Positions 26,662 to 35,845 are shown, counted from the stretch's first letter. The stretch is DNA of 64,000 bases from an uncultured Granulosicoccaceae bacterium (GCA_938020525.1 CALIHW010000005.1:1-64000); one strand, 5' to 3'. Notes: generated by a model not told the origin, from the letters alone. Program-made: numbers and translations.

Positions 26662-26897
26662 ATGCTTAAAGACTTGTCCACACAACCGACATTTTTGCAA
26701 CATACAGCGCAGGCTGACGGCATTGTGATTTCTTTTGAGGTGGATAATGGGGAATCAGCCTACAAGCAAGCCCGCAAAGATAGGCTCGACATTTTCTTTA
26801 AGTTAAAAGAGGAGCGCTGGAAACAGGCGCACTTATGGTGCGGGATCCGCCTGGGCTGGTGATTGATATCGTTGAGGATTCCAATCAGCCAGAATAA
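26662..26897 (+). pseudogene. Frameshifted fragment of a VOC/glyoxalase-fold protein
   Basis: The frame beginning at 26662 reads DGIVISFEVDNGESAYKQA, a typical second half of a VOC (glyoxalase/bleomycin-resistance) protein. It loses frame near 26830-26840. In the next frame the expected end follows: RDPPGLVIDIVEDSNQPE and a stop at 26895-26897. The N-terminal half with its first metal ligands is missing. So the gene is both truncated and frameshifted and is not expected to work. Confidence 0.7.
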
Positions 26898-26973
26898 TCT
26901 GAAACAAAATTCTGTATGGGCATAGCGCCCTTAAAGGTCTCGCTTCAGATCCTGGACAATGTTTAAAAAGCGG

Positions 26974-27189
26974 TTACAGAGATTCTTGGCGAGCTCGCAG
27001 AGTACTAACAAGCCACCCTATCAACGGTGAAATCACCATCAACAGAGCGAGAATTTCGACCGGCAGGTGGACCCAAACAATATGAAACACAGGATCTGAT
27101 GAATGATGAAGCACGAACATCGTGATCAACCCTGCGATCATCATTATCAGGCAGACAGGGCTTATCTGGTTTTGATGAGAACCGGTCAT
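26974..27189 (-). CDS. Small two-helix membrane protein
   Basis: A 71-residue protein with two hydrophobic segments (about 11-30 and 40-62) linked by a short loop containing two His residues. It ends in a charged tail, STLRARQESL. No family recognised; ribosome-binding site weak. It lies downstream, on the same strand, of another small hydrophobic frame without a start (27283-27570), so the two may be relics of one larger locus. Confidence 0.4.
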   Translation of the reverse strand: MTGSHQNQISPVCLIMMIAGLITMFVLHHSSDPVFHIVWVHLPVEILALLMVISPLIGWLVSTLRARQESL

Positions 27190-27282
27190 ATTTCTTGTCT
27201 TTCAAGTTCTATTCCACAGAAAACTCAACAAAACGCAGGTCACAATTTTCCGATCCCGGTCGGAAGTGTAGTGGTAAAAGTT

Positions 27283-27570
27283 CTACTGGTAAATTCTACT
27301 GACGGTTCTTAATAATATCCAGGAGAGTGCCATCATGACGATAATCACTATTTCTGTATCCTGCAATAGTATTGTGGGATTAAGTTGATCGCTTACCGGT
27401 CCGTTTAGACCTCCCTGAACTGATAGAGGGCCCATGGGAAACCAACAGATATCTAAATATCTGATCTGTCTATAATCAAAATACCAGTAGATAAATACCG
27501 GTGCGCAAAATAACGCCGTAGTAATTGCCCAGACCGTAGGGAAGGAACGATGTCCATGTTTTTTCGTGCG
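27283..27570 (-). pseudogene. Start-less hydrophobic reading frame
   Basis: A 95-codon minus-strand frame after a stop at its 5' side. It has protein-like composition: RSFPTVWAITTALFCAPVF near its start (one membrane helix) and EIVIIVMMALSWILLRTVS near its end (a second helix). No ATG, GTG or TTG precedes the first helix. It looks like the body of a small membrane protein whose start has been lost. Family unknown. Confidence 0.4.
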
Positions 27571-27803
27571 TTAATCTCTAATCGAGTCATCGTCCAGCTG
27601 CGCTATTCCAGATAGTTACAACTATAACGGATGACAGTAGACTGCGGACTGTGAGGCAAGTGACAGCAGTAAAAAAGGGTGGGAAGTAGCGACGTAGTAA
27701 CTGAAAGTTCTAATGCGTATGGCTAATTGCAGCGTTGTATGCATTCTCTATACTGGGTTCCGAGCACCAGCCTTGGGCGTTCCCGGACAGTGCCTTTCCA
27801 GCG

Positions 27804-27833
27804 AACTTCACGGGTTGGAACTTCACGGGTTGG
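27804..27833. repeat. 15-bp tandem duplication
   Basis: AACTTCACGGGTTGG occurs twice without spacer (27804-27818 and 27819-27833), with a third degenerate unit after it (CGACTTCGCTGGCTG). It sits about 70 bases before the small ORF at 27900. Confidence 0.8.
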
Positions 27834-27899
27834 CGACTTCGCTGGCTGATAGCTTCACGTGCTAACAACCTCTGTTACCTGATCGGACAGGACGTCCCT

Positions 27900-28100
27900 A
27901 TGAGTATGCGTAAACACAAAGGTATTGTCACCGTTACTGTTCTCGGCATTCTTTTGAGCATCAGTATCCTGATCTTTTTTGGATATGTGATAGCACTGAG
28001 TGTTGTGGCAGGAGTCGGTGGCGGGTCCGTTGCAACGTGGTTAAGCAATGGTATACGACGATATCCAAATCACTATATTGATGTTAGCGATACGGACTGA
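27900..28100 (+). CDS. Small single-helix membrane protein
   Basis: A 66-residue protein with a basic N-terminus (MSMRKHKG) followed by a long hydrophobic segment (TVTVLGILLSISILIFFGYV) and a Gly-rich turn. The start at 27900 follows AGGACG by 9 bases; a longer frame open from 27735 has unlikely composition and crosses the 15-bp duplication. No family recognised. Convergent with the zinc dehydrogenase gene. Confidence 0.45.
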   Translation: MSMRKHKGIVTVTVLGILLSISILIFFGYVIALSVVAGVGGGSVATWLSNGIRRYPNHYIDVSDTD

Positions 28101-28123
28101 TTGCCACACGTTACATTGTGGGT

Positions 28124-29110
28124 TTATGTTACGGCAATAGCGCGAACTTCACCATCCGGTGCATCGTTGGATACCACCTCTGCGATGTCGGCAATCGATA
28201 TCTCACGGCTGATTAGTGGCTCGACTTCTATCATGCCGTTGGCAATCATTTGTGATGCCCGTTCGTGCGTAAACGGATTAAGAAAACTGTAGTGCATTTG
28301 AATCTCTCGAAATAGCAAGTCAAATGGTTCAATCGAAACTTTTGTGCCTTGTGGTAAAACCCCCAAAACAACGATACGACCGCCGGTTCGGGTTAATGCA
28401 GGAGCCATTTCGACGGTTGCTTTAACTCCTGCGCATTCAACTACAAGGTCAGCACCTTGCGGCCAGTGTTCAAGTGCTTGTTCAGGAGAAGAGGATGTGT
28501 GGGTTGCACCAAGCGATCGGCCAAGGTCTTGCTTTGAGGGGTTGCGTGTTAACAGCATGACTTCGGCACCTGCAGCTCTGGCGATCTGCACTGCCATTAA
28601 ACCTATAACGCCACCGCCTATAACAATGACTCGTTCACCAGCCTGCGCATTGCCAATATCCATGCCGTGGAGTGTGCAAGCCAGGGGTTCGCAAAAAGCA
28701 CCGAATAGAGGGTTCAGATCAGAAGGCAGAACATGTGCTTTGTGAGCTGGAAATGCACAGTATTCTGCAAAGCCCCCGTCACGTGCGATGCCTGTTGCGA
28801 TATTGTTAATACACAAGTTCACCTTACCTCTGCGGCATTGATTGCAGGCACCACACCAGGTGTTTGGATCGCAAGTGACGCGGGTGCCTTTTTTTATTTC
28901 CGAGTCTCCGGACTCAACCACAATGCCTGAGAATTCATGGCCCAGTGTGGTATTCGGCACAGAGGGAAATTCCCCCTTAAACAGGTGCCGATCGGTACCG
29001 CAGATACCTGCAGCCTCTACTTTGATGACAATATCACCCTCGCGTGGTTCAGGTGTGTCGATCTCAATGGTTTGTATATCGCCTACATCAATTAATCTGG
29101 TAGCCTGCAT
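28124..29110 (-). CDS. Zinc-dependent alcohol dehydrogenase (MDR family)
   Basis: A 328-residue medium-chain dehydrogenase. The catalytic zinc region GHEFSG and the structural-zinc Cys set in CGACNQCRRGKVNLC are complete. The Rossmann motif is VIVIGGGVIGLMAV. The group resembles L-threonine, sorbitol and galactonate dehydrogenases (YjjN/RspB type, often in uronate regulons). The start could be ATG 29110 or the adjacent GTG 29113. Located among fucose and uronate genes, it probably oxidises a sugar acid or polyol such as L-gulonate or a fuconate derivative. Confidence 0.88.
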   Translation of the reverse strand: MQATRLIDVGDIQTIEIDTPEPREGDIVIKVEAAGICGTDRHLFKGEFPSVPNTTLGHEFSGIVVESGDSEIKKGTRVTCDPNTWCGACNQCRRGKVNLCINNIATGIARDGGFAEYCAFPAHKAHVLPSDLNPLFGAFCEPLACTLHGMDIGNAQAGERVIVIGGGVIGLMAVQIARAAGAEVMLLTRNPSKQDLGRSLGATHTSSSPEQALEHWPQGADLVVECAGVKATVEMAPALTRTGGRIVVLGVLPQGTKVSIEPFDLLFREIQMHYSFLNPFTHERASQMIANGMIEVEPLISREISIADIAEVVSNDAPDGEVRAIAVT

Positions 29111-29206
29111 CACACGGTTCCGGTTCGAAGTGCACAACGCAATAGATTAACTGGACATTAAATAGATTGCAGTGCTTTATAAGTTAGTTTTGTCCAGTGT
29201 AGTTTG

Positions 29207-30424
29207 CTAGTGAATTTTCCAGAGTCCGGCGCGGGCACCTTCTGTTAGCGCCAGTACGATATGATAAAGCAAACGGCTGAGTGCCTCTGACCATATCGGC
29301 TTACCGGTATTATCCAGTTGGTTCACAAATGCTGCCTGGTTTGCAAAGTACTTATGAAAAACAAGCATCATCAGGTGATGTGCGTTTTTTGCATGATCTG
29401 GCTGGTCTTTCCTGATGGCATAGGTCTTTATCGCTTCTGTCTGTGGCCAGAGTAAAAATTTGTCTTCCTGCCAGCTGGTGTCTTCTGCCACTGCATCAAA
29501 TGCGGCACCTTGCATAACGCCGCTTGAGGCAAAGCCATATTGGTCTGCAAACGCCAGCAAAGTATCTGCAATGCTGCATACGTGGTCGTCTCCACCGAGT
29601 TCAGCCTCACGATAAAGTAACCAGGCCCATTCGCATTGGTGTCCGATTTCACGTCGCTGGCCGTCGCGTCCTGCAAGCGTTTTCAAATCCGGGGCTATGA
29701 ACTCGATGATGGTGCCGGTGACTTCATCGTAAAAATACTCGAGACCTTTGGCTCTAATTTGTTTAGCACGTTCAATCCATATCGAGTTGTTTGTCATCTC
29801 ATAAGCCTGAAGGGCGGCTTCATAGAGATGCATATGCGGGTTTTGCGCTCGCCATGGCGCATTGGGGTTATTTGGCGCAATAAGCCCGTCATATTCCAGC
29901 AGCAGACCGGTAGTACTGTCAGTAAGGTTATTTTCAATCGACAGCCAGCACGCTTCGAGTTCGGCTTCTATATTGTCATCCGGATTTAGCTTTGCCCAGG
30001 TAGAAAGCCCAAGTATCACGAAGCTCTGATCATAACTCAGCGCCAGGTCGTCATCTTTGTTGCCGGTAGTTTGCTTACTATTATTGCGGGCGCGGCTGTA
30101 GCCTCCAGATGTCTTTAGAAATGCGGGTAGTGCATCTTGCGCAACCCGTGCTGCATTATGAAAAACAGTGCTATCGGTGATTAGAGCCAGATGCGAGAAT
30201 GTAAAGAGCAACCGTGCCTGGGCAAGTACCGTTCGTCTGTCTTGTTGCAATGGCTTGGCGTTGTTGTCTAGCAGGTCGTAAAAACCAAATCCGTCAGGAT
30301 CCTGAGCGTGTTCAATCCATTCCGGTAGAAATGATTGATAAAACCAGTCTATCCATTCTTGTAGCTGAGCATTATGGTCTGGTTGAGGTATCGCAATTGA
30401 TCTTATTGAAGCATGGGTATTCAA
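29207..30424 (-). CDS. AGE-family sugar epimerase/isomerase
   Basis: A 405-residue (alpha/alpha)6-barrel protein of the N-acylglucosamine 2-epimerase family, which includes D-mannose isomerase (YihS-like) and cellobiose epimerase. Characteristic stretches are RTVLAQARLLFTFSHLA, NPHMHLYEAALQAYE, GHQCEWAWLLYRE and KFLLWPQTEAIKTYA, with the catalytic His pair in the last helices. It overlaps the GntR regulator gene by four bases. With uxuA/uxuB next door it probably feeds a mannose- or mannuronate-type sugar into the pathway. Confidence 0.87.
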   Translation of the reverse strand: MNTHASIRSIAIPQPDHNAQLQEWIDWFYQSFLPEWIEHAQDPDGFGFYDLLDNNAKPLQQDRRTVLAQARLLFTFSHLALITDSTVFHNAARVAQDALPAFLKTSGGYSRARNNSKQTTGNKDDDLALSYDQSFVILGLSTWAKLNPDDNIEAELEACWLSIENNLTDSTTGLLLEYDGLIAPNNPNAPWRAQNPHMHLYEAALQAYEMTNNSIWIERAKQIRAKGLEYFYDEVTGTIIEFIAPDLKTLAGRDGQRREIGHQCEWAWLLYREAELGGDDHVCSIADTLLAFADQYGFASSGVMQGAAFDAVAEDTSWQEDKFLLWPQTEAIKTYAIRKDQPDHAKNAHHLMMLVFHKYFANQAAFVNQLDNTGKPIWSEALSRLLYHIVLALTEGARAGLWKIH

Positions 30425-31128
30425 ATTTCGGTAAGTACCTCAGTGTCTTCAAAGTAGTCCGGGTAGGTTGCAACTACTTGTGGCAGATCTTTCTTAATTT
30501 CCCGTAAGTGTGCACGCATAGCTTTGTCTGCACTTTTAGCGTTGCCTTTTTTGATCGCTTCAACAATTGCTGTGTGCTGAGTGAGAAGTTTTCCCGGTGA
30601 GAATTCTCTGGCGCTGATGTTCCTGACGCGAGTCATTGGCAGATTGAGGCCTTCAAGATAGTCGGATACTTCCGGTGATCTTGCGTAATTCGCCAATGAC
30701 TTATGAAATGACTCATCGAGGTGCATAAACTCGTCAGGAGCTGATGCTTGTACTGCTTTTTGTTGTAACGCGAGTTGAGATTCAAGCTCAGCGATCAACT
30801 CTGGTGTTACATTATCCACAACACTGCGCACCAGGTCTGCCTCCACTGCCTCACGAATGAATCGTGCGGTAAGTGCGGCTGACACTGAAATACGTTTTAT
30901 AAAAGTACCGCGCTGCGGGCGAATGCTAACCAGATTTTCTTCCGCGAGCTTTATAAATGCTTCACGAACCGGTTGGCGTGATACTTCATAACTGGCGGCA
31001 ATTTCTGTCTCGGAAATGCGTTGCCCGGGAGCGAGTTCGCAGGAAACTATTCTGTCTCGCAGTCGTTTGTGCAGCTGCGGGGAGACGGCATTTTCAAGAG
31101 ATAACGGGGTGAGGGTGGTGGTGCTCAT
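30421..31128 (-). CDS. GntR/FadR-type regulator of the sugar-acid cluster
   Basis: A 235-residue regulator: GntR winged helix (SETEIAASYEVSRQPVREAF as recognition region) followed by a FCD ligand domain. Divergent from uxuA across a 109-base gap and overlapping the AGE gene downstream, it is placed to control both arms. This arrangement matches UxuR/ExuR-type control of hexuronate genes. Confidence 0.9.
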   Translation of the reverse strand: MSTTTLTPLSLENAVSPQLHKRLRDRIVSCELAPGQRISETEIAASYEVSRQPVREAFIKLAEENLVSIRPQRGTFIKRISVSAALTARFIREAVEADLVRSVVDNVTPELIAELESQLALQQKAVQASAPDEFMHLDESFHKSLANYARSPEVSDYLEGLNLPMTRVRNISAREFSPGKLLTQHTAIVEAIKKGNAKSADKAMRAHLREIKKDLPQVVATYPDYFEDTEVLTEI

Positions 31129-31162
31129 TAGGCAAGTTCATTGGGAGTGTATGAGTTATAAC

Positions 31163-31185
31163 GTCGACAGGTCTTTGTTGTCAAC
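31163..31185. promoter_or_regulatory. Candidate operator between GntR and uxuA
   Basis: GTCGACA (31163-31169) and TGTCAAC (31179-31185) form a one-mismatch inverted repeat in the divergent promoter gap, a plausible GntR-type site. Short, so uncertain. Confidence 0.3.
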
Positions 31186-31237
31186 TAGTATGGAAGCATG
31201 GTAGATTATTTCCATTAGCGAGGAGGAAGGTAGAAAA

Positions 31238-32455
31238 ATGCTGCCGACTTGGCGTTGGTTCGGCCCGAACGACGCGGTTTCAATCGATGAGTTATTGCAG
31301 GCAGGAGTGCAGGGTGTTGTCACTGCGTTGCACCACGTGCCGCCGGGTCAAGTGTGGGCAAATGAGCAGATTGGGCAACGTCAACTTGAAGTCTCGCGTA
31401 TGGCTGATGGGTCTCGCTCAAATCTTCAGTGGCAGGTCGTTGAAAGCCTGCCGGTTTCAGAAGATATCAAACGGCAAACCGGTGATTGGAAACAGCATAC
31501 TGAAAACTACCGTCAAAGTCTGACCAACCTGCATACCGCGGGTATTGAGGTCGTCTGCTACAACTTCATGCCGGTACTCGACTGGACGCGCACCGATTTA
31601 GCTTATCGATTGCCAAATGGTGCAACCTGCATGCGTTTTGATTTTACGGACTTTGCAGTGTTTGATATTCACCTGCTTGAGCGTGATGATGCTGCTACAG
31701 ATTTCCCTGAAGAAGTTGTCGAATCAGCCAATGTGCGTTTTGCAGGTATGTCTGATTCAACCAAGGCAGCGCTGCTGGATAATCTTGTTTGTGGATTGCC
31801 CGGGACTGATGTCACTCTGTCCATAGAAGATGTGCGTTCACATCTGTCTGCTTATAACAACATCTCTGCTGAGCAATTGCGTGCCAATTTAGTAGACTTT
31901 CTGGCGGAGATCGCACCACATGCTGAATCCCTTGGGATAAGGCTGTGCTGTCACCCTGATGATCCGCCTTATCCGTTGATGGGTCTGCCAAGAATCATGT
32001 CGACTGAAAAGCACTACCAACAAATACTGGACGCTGTCGATATAAATTCAAATGGTGTGACGCTTTGTTCCGGTTCCCTTGGCGCGCGCTCCGATAATGA
32101 TTTGCCGGGCATGATGCAACGACTTGGTGATCGTGTGCATTTTCTTCACCTGCGCAACGTGCAGCGTGAAAGTGATGCGATGTTCGGTAGCTTCCATGAG
32201 TCTGAGCATCTTGATGGTGGCACAGATATGGTCGCGTTGATTGCTGCAATACTTGAGGAAGAGCACAAGCGTAAGCTTGCGGGCCGCTCCGATAATTCGA
32301 TTCCATTCAGGCCGGACCACGGGCAGAACATTCTGGATGATCACAAGCGTACTGTGCAACCCGGTTATCCTGCGATTGGACGGTTAAAAGGGCTTGCGGA
32401 GTTACGCGGTATAGAAACAACACTTAGCCATACGGCTCACGGTACTTTGTGCTGA
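31238..32455 (+). CDS. uxuA: Mannonate dehydratase
   Basis: A 405-residue UxuA-family enzyme that dehydrates D-mannonate to 2-keto-3-deoxygluconate. Family signatures: MLPTWRWFGPNDAVSI at the start, GIEVVCYNFMPVLDWTRTDL (split), LCCHPDDPPYPLMGLPRI around the metal site, and HLRNV and FRPDHGQ later. The ribosome-binding site is GAGGAGGAAGG, 9 bases before ATG. It overlaps uxuB by one base (TGATG). Confidence 0.96.
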   Translation: MLPTWRWFGPNDAVSIDELLQAGVQGVVTALHHVPPGQVWANEQIGQRQLEVSRMADGSRSNLQWQVVESLPVSEDIKRQTGDWKQHTENYRQSLTNLHTAGIEVVCYNFMPVLDWTRTDLAYRLPNGATCMRFDFTDFAVFDIHLLERDDAATDFPEEVVESANVRFAGMSDSTKAALLDNLVCGLPGTDVTLSIEDVRSHLSAYNNISAEQLRANLVDFLAEIAPHAESLGIRLCCHPDDPPYPLMGLPRIMSTEKHYQQILDAVDINSNGVTLCSGSLGARSDNDLPGMMQRLGDRVHFLHLRNVQRESDAMFGSFHESEHLDGGTDMVALIAAILEEEHKRKLAGRSDNSIPFRPDHGQNILDDHKRTVQPGYPAIGRLKGLAELRGIETTLSHTAHGTLC

Positions 32456-34002
32456 TGTGTGCTCGATTGACATCTATTGACGATGCAGGCTCGTCGGTGC
32501 AGAGACCAGGCTACGAGCCTGAAGAACACGGTATTGGCATTGTTCATATTGGAGTGGGGGCTTTTCATCGTGCGCATCAGGCAGTATTCACTGATGATGC
32601 GCTGGCTCAACACGGCGGTGACTGGCGAATTGCCGGTGTAAGTTTGCGTTCAAAAGAGATAGCTACCGAGCTTAATGCCCAAAACGGTTTATACACACTA
32701 ATTGAAAAGGGCCATGTGAATGGCAAGGCAGACACCACAGCAAGAATCATAGCGGCGATTGATCATGTCATAGCAGCGGAATCTGAAGCCACATTGTCAA
32801 TGCTGTGTGACCCCGGGGTGCGCGTTGTTACTCTAACGGTGACGGAAGCCGGTTACGGAATTGATCGAGAAAGCCGACTGCCGGATAAGAACAATCCAAC
32901 AGTTATGGCAGATCTTTTTGATCCGGCTAATGCTGTGGGAGTGTTAGGCCTGCTTGTCGAATCACTTTATCGTCGTCGTGAATCAGGGATTGAGCCTTAT
33001 ACAATACTGTCGTGCGATAACCTGCCGGCTAACGGAGAATTTCTGCGCGATGGTGTTGTCGGGTTTTCACGCATTGCCTATAACGATGAGCTGGCAGACT
33101 GGATCAAAGGCGCTGTAGCATTTCCGAACTCGATGGTTGATCGAATAACACCTGCATCCACCATTGAAACCTATAAAGACGCTAAAAGATTAACCGGTTG
33201 TGAAGACAAGGCTGCGGTTGAAACAGAACCTTTTATCCAATGGATTATTGAAGACACCTTTCACTCTGGCCGGCCAAATTGGGAGGCGGGTGGGGCGCTC
33301 TTCGTTGACGATGTAACGCAGTACGAGCGTATGAAACTAACGATGCTCAATGGTAGTCACTCAATGCTGGCTTATAGCGGGTATCTGACCGGCAATTCGT
33401 TTGTGCGTGATGTGATGCAGGATACGCATCTTTCACTGCTGGTACACCGGCACTTGCAAGCGTCAGCGGAGTTGTTACAGCCGTTGCCGGGTATGGATTA
33501 CAGTGACTATGTAAACGCTCTGGCTGATCGTTTTGCTAATCCGTCTATTGCGCATCAAACATTTCAGATTGCGAGCGATGGTACTGAAAAGCTGCCGCAA
33601 CGAATATTTCAACCAGCCATCGAAGCCCTCAATGCGAATAGTGACATCAGACCATTTGCATTTGCGACCGCTATGTGGATGCGGTTTTGTTTACAGAGAC
33701 AAGATGACGGTACAAGGTATGAATTGAATGATCCACGCGCTGATGAAATAGCACTCGCATTAAAAAACAATGATCAAGACGGATTATTACTTTCTAAAGC
33801 TATTCACAGGTTGCCAGAGTTCGTGCCCGTTGAGCTGAGTACGAATAGTTTATGGGAAGAGTCTGTTGCGGATGTTCTTGGTTTCGCGTTAAGTGATGGC
33901 TGTGCCGCTGCTGTGACACGGGAAGCTGAGATGTATTGCAGGATGCCAAAACATATCGCTAACGATCAAACAGAACCTGTTACAGCGTTGGGTGGAGGGT
34001 AA
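32455..34002 (+). CDS. uxuB: Fructuronate reductase / mannitol dehydrogenase family
   Basis: A 515-residue polyol dehydrogenase-type enzyme. N-terminal Rossmann part with GIGIVHIGVGAFHRAHQA (nucleotide site) and the family's catalytic Lys region KLTMLNGSHSMLAYSGYL, in which Lys, Asn and His are conserved. Immediate coupling to uxuA points to D-fructuronate reduction to D-mannonate (UxuB), although tagaturonate or mannitol activity cannot be excluded by eye. ATG 32455 lies inside the uxuA stop; a GTG two codons earlier is possible. Confidence 0.9.
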   Translation: MCARLTSIDDAGSSVQRPGYEPEEHGIGIVHIGVGAFHRAHQAVFTDDALAQHGGDWRIAGVSLRSKEIATELNAQNGLYTLIEKGHVNGKADTTARIIAAIDHVIAAESEATLSMLCDPGVRVVTLTVTEAGYGIDRESRLPDKNNPTVMADLFDPANAVGVLGLLVESLYRRRESGIEPYTILSCDNLPANGEFLRDGVVGFSRIAYNDELADWIKGAVAFPNSMVDRITPASTIETYKDAKRLTGCEDKAAVETEPFIQWIIEDTFHSGRPNWEAGGALFVDDVTQYERMKLTMLNGSHSMLAYSGYLTGNSFVRDVMQDTHLSLLVHRHLQASAELLQPLPGMDYSDYVNALADRFANPSIAHQTFQIASDGTEKLPQRIFQPAIEALNANSDIRPFAFATAMWMRFCLQRQDDGTRYELNDPRADEIALALKNNDQDGLLLSKAIHRLPEFVPVELSTNSLWEESVADVLGFALSDGCAAAVTREAEMYCRMPKHIANDQTEPVTALGGG

Positions 34003-34190
34003 TTTGGATAAATGCAAACACAATTCCCATGGCAACGACAAGAGATTAGTCCAGCAGGAAGTTCCTGTTTGTAAAGAAGTACGAAGTCAGATCGCAACCC
34101 CTATATCTGCTTCGCAAGGCCCGGTTGTCCGGGAGTTATCAAGCTTAATCGCGGTATAGCCGCATTTTTTTAAACCTTTTGGAGGATGTA

Positions 34191-35192
34191 ATGAGTATTT
34201 TAAAATCTAGTTTCACTATCGCGAAGGCTACGGCCGTTGCAGCCGTCTTTTCAACGATTTCACTTTCTGCGAGTGCTGCTGATATTACACTACGTGGTGC
34301 CAGCCTTTTTGATGAGAATCACGCCTATACAAAAACACTGCGTGAGTTCGAGAAGCTCATTGGTGAAGGCTATGATGGTGACGTTGAGTTTGAGATGCAT
34401 TTGAATGGTGAGTTGGGTGACGAGAGTGATTTTGTTACCTTCCTGCAGCAAGGGGTCGCCATCGACTACGCGATTATGGCGCCGTCTAACATGGCAGTTT
34501 TTGCACCCGCCATTCCACTAATGGATATGCCGTTCCTGTTCCGTGATCTTGATCATTGGAATGCTGTTCTTTCATCTGATGTGCTGAAGCCGCTTGAAGA
34601 TGAACTACTGGAAAAAGCAGATATAAAAGTCATTGGCTATGCAGGTGGCGGTACCCGTAACCTGGCGTCAGCCAATGCTATCGCCAATATGGATGAGCTT
34701 GCAGGTCACAAAATGCGTGTTATGGGTGCGCCTATTCAGGCAAAGATATTCTCAGCGATCAGTGCAGCGCCATCAGCGATTGCCTATAACGAAGTGTATA
34801 ACGCCATTCAAACCGGTGTTATCGCAGGCTTTGAAAATGAAGCGGCATCTATCCAGAACCTCAAGTTCTACGAGGTAGCACCTAACATCACTCTGACTAA
34901 ACATGCCATTACTGTGCGCCCTCTGACCATGAGCGGTAAAACATTTCGCAAGCTGCCGGAAGATCTTCAGGCTGTTGTGCTTGAGGCGGGTGCCAAAGCC
35001 GGTGCAATTGGGCGTGAGATTGAAAGTCGTGAAGACGGAGAGAAGCTGCAGGAAATGGCTGATGCCGGTCATATCACTGTTACCGAGTTCGAAGGTCGCG
35101 AGAAGCTACTTGATCTTGTAGTGCCGGTACAGGATAAATTTGCTGCAGAATTAGGTGCTACTGAACTGCTTGAATCTATCCGTTCAATGTAA
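34191..35192 (+). CDS. dctP: TRAP transporter solute-binding protein
   Basis: A 333-residue DctP-family periplasmic protein. ATG 34191 follows GGAGG by 5 bases and gives a standard signal peptide (cleavage after SASA). The ligand Arg motif is present as AHKMRVMG-like LAGHKMRVMGAP, preceded by MDMPFLFRDLDHW. Following uxuA/uxuB, hexuronates (glucuronate, galacturonate) are the likely ligands, a known specificity for DctP proteins. Confidence 0.95.
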   Translation: MSILKSSFTIAKATAVAAVFSTISLSASAADITLRGASLFDENHAYTKTLREFEKLIGEGYDGDVEFEMHLNGELGDESDFVTFLQQGVAIDYAIMAPSNMAVFAPAIPLMDMPFLFRDLDHWNAVLSSDVLKPLEDELLEKADIKVIGYAGGGTRNLASANAIANMDELAGHKMRVMGAPIQAKIFSAISAAPSAIAYNEVYNAIQTGVIAGFENEAASIQNLKFYEVAPNITLTKHAITVRPLTMSGKTFRKLPEDLQAVVLEAGAKAGAIGREIESREDGEKLQEMADAGHITVTEFEGREKLLDLVVPVQDKFAAELGATELLESIRSM

Positions 35193-35235
35193 ACCTTTTC
35201 GGTAACGGGCTTTTTACTCAAATGTCTTGAAGTTT

Positions 35236-35262
35236 CAGCGTGCCGTATTCAACGGCACGCTG
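35236..35262 (+). terminator. Strong stem-loop between dctP and dctQ
   Basis: Perfect 11-bp repeat CAGCGTGCCGT / ACGGCACGCTG with a 5-base loop and TTTTT directly after, 43 bases past the dctP stop. A textbook intrinsic terminator placed inside the TRAP operon. Confidence 0.85.
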
Positions 35263-35287
35263 TTTTTCTATAATTACTGTCACTAAT

Positions 35288-35339
35288 CACTTTCACTGGC
35301 CACTTTCACTGGCCACTTTCACTGAACACTCTCACTGAC
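35288..35339. repeat. 13-bp tandem array in the dctQ leader
   Basis: Four contiguous units of CACTTTCACTGGC: two identical, the third ending GAA, the fourth CACTCTCACTGAC. The array lies between the terminator and the dctQ ribosome-binding site, ending 2 bases before GGAGAA. Confidence 0.88.
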
Positions 35340-35353
35340 TGGAGAAATTCACC

Positions 35354-35845
35354 TTGATCGGTATAGCGCTTGAACGCTTTTGCATGGTGCTGCGTGTATT
35401 AATCGGTGTATTGATGATGGCTTTAGCCGTGCCGGTAGCAGCCCAGGTGATTGCGCGGTACACAGGTATTATTCCGGTTTATCTGTGGACGGAAGAACTC
35501 GCGACATTTATTTTCGTATGGGTGGTAATGATCGGTTCGATGATAGCGGTATGGGACGGTACACACTTCCATGTTGAAGTATTGCGTGAAGCAAAGTCTC
35601 CATTACTAAAGCTGCTGCAAAACGGTTTTGTGCTGGTGCTGTTGATTCTTTTCGGGTTGTTATTTGCCTGGTACGGAATCGAGTACACGAAGTTTGGCTC
35701 TATTCAAAACTCTGTCATGATGGGGGCAAACATGGCGGTCACGCATGTATCAGTACCGTTGGCGGGTATGGTGTGGACCGTATTTGCGACCTACAGGCTT
35801 ACGGAAGCAGTCCGTGAGTATCGCCAGTCGAGTACTGCATCATGA
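35354..35845 (+). CDS. dctQ: TRAP transporter small permease
   Basis: A 163-residue four-helix DctQ protein (helix starts near 9, 46, 88 and 128) with the typical pattern WTEELATFIFVWVVMIGS. Start at TTG 35354, 8 bases after GGAGAA; no better start in range. Its stop overlaps the dctM start. Confidence 0.92.
   Translation: MIGIALERFCMVLRVLIGVLMMALAVPVAAQVIARYTGIIPVYLWTEELATFIFVWVVMIGSMIAVWDGTHFHVEVLREAKSPLLKLLQNGFVLVLLILFGLLFAWYGIEYTKFGSIQNSVMMGANMAVTHVSVPLAGMVWTVFATYRLTEAVREYRQSSTAS

Noticed and set aside
27735-27899. Upstream extension of the small plus-strand membrane protein to 121 residues
   Set aside because: The added part crosses the 15-bp duplication and lacks protein-like composition; a better ribosome-binding site precedes ATG 27900.
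35288-35339. CRISPR-like array
   Set aside because: Units are contiguous without spacers and only 13 bp; no cas genes in the window.
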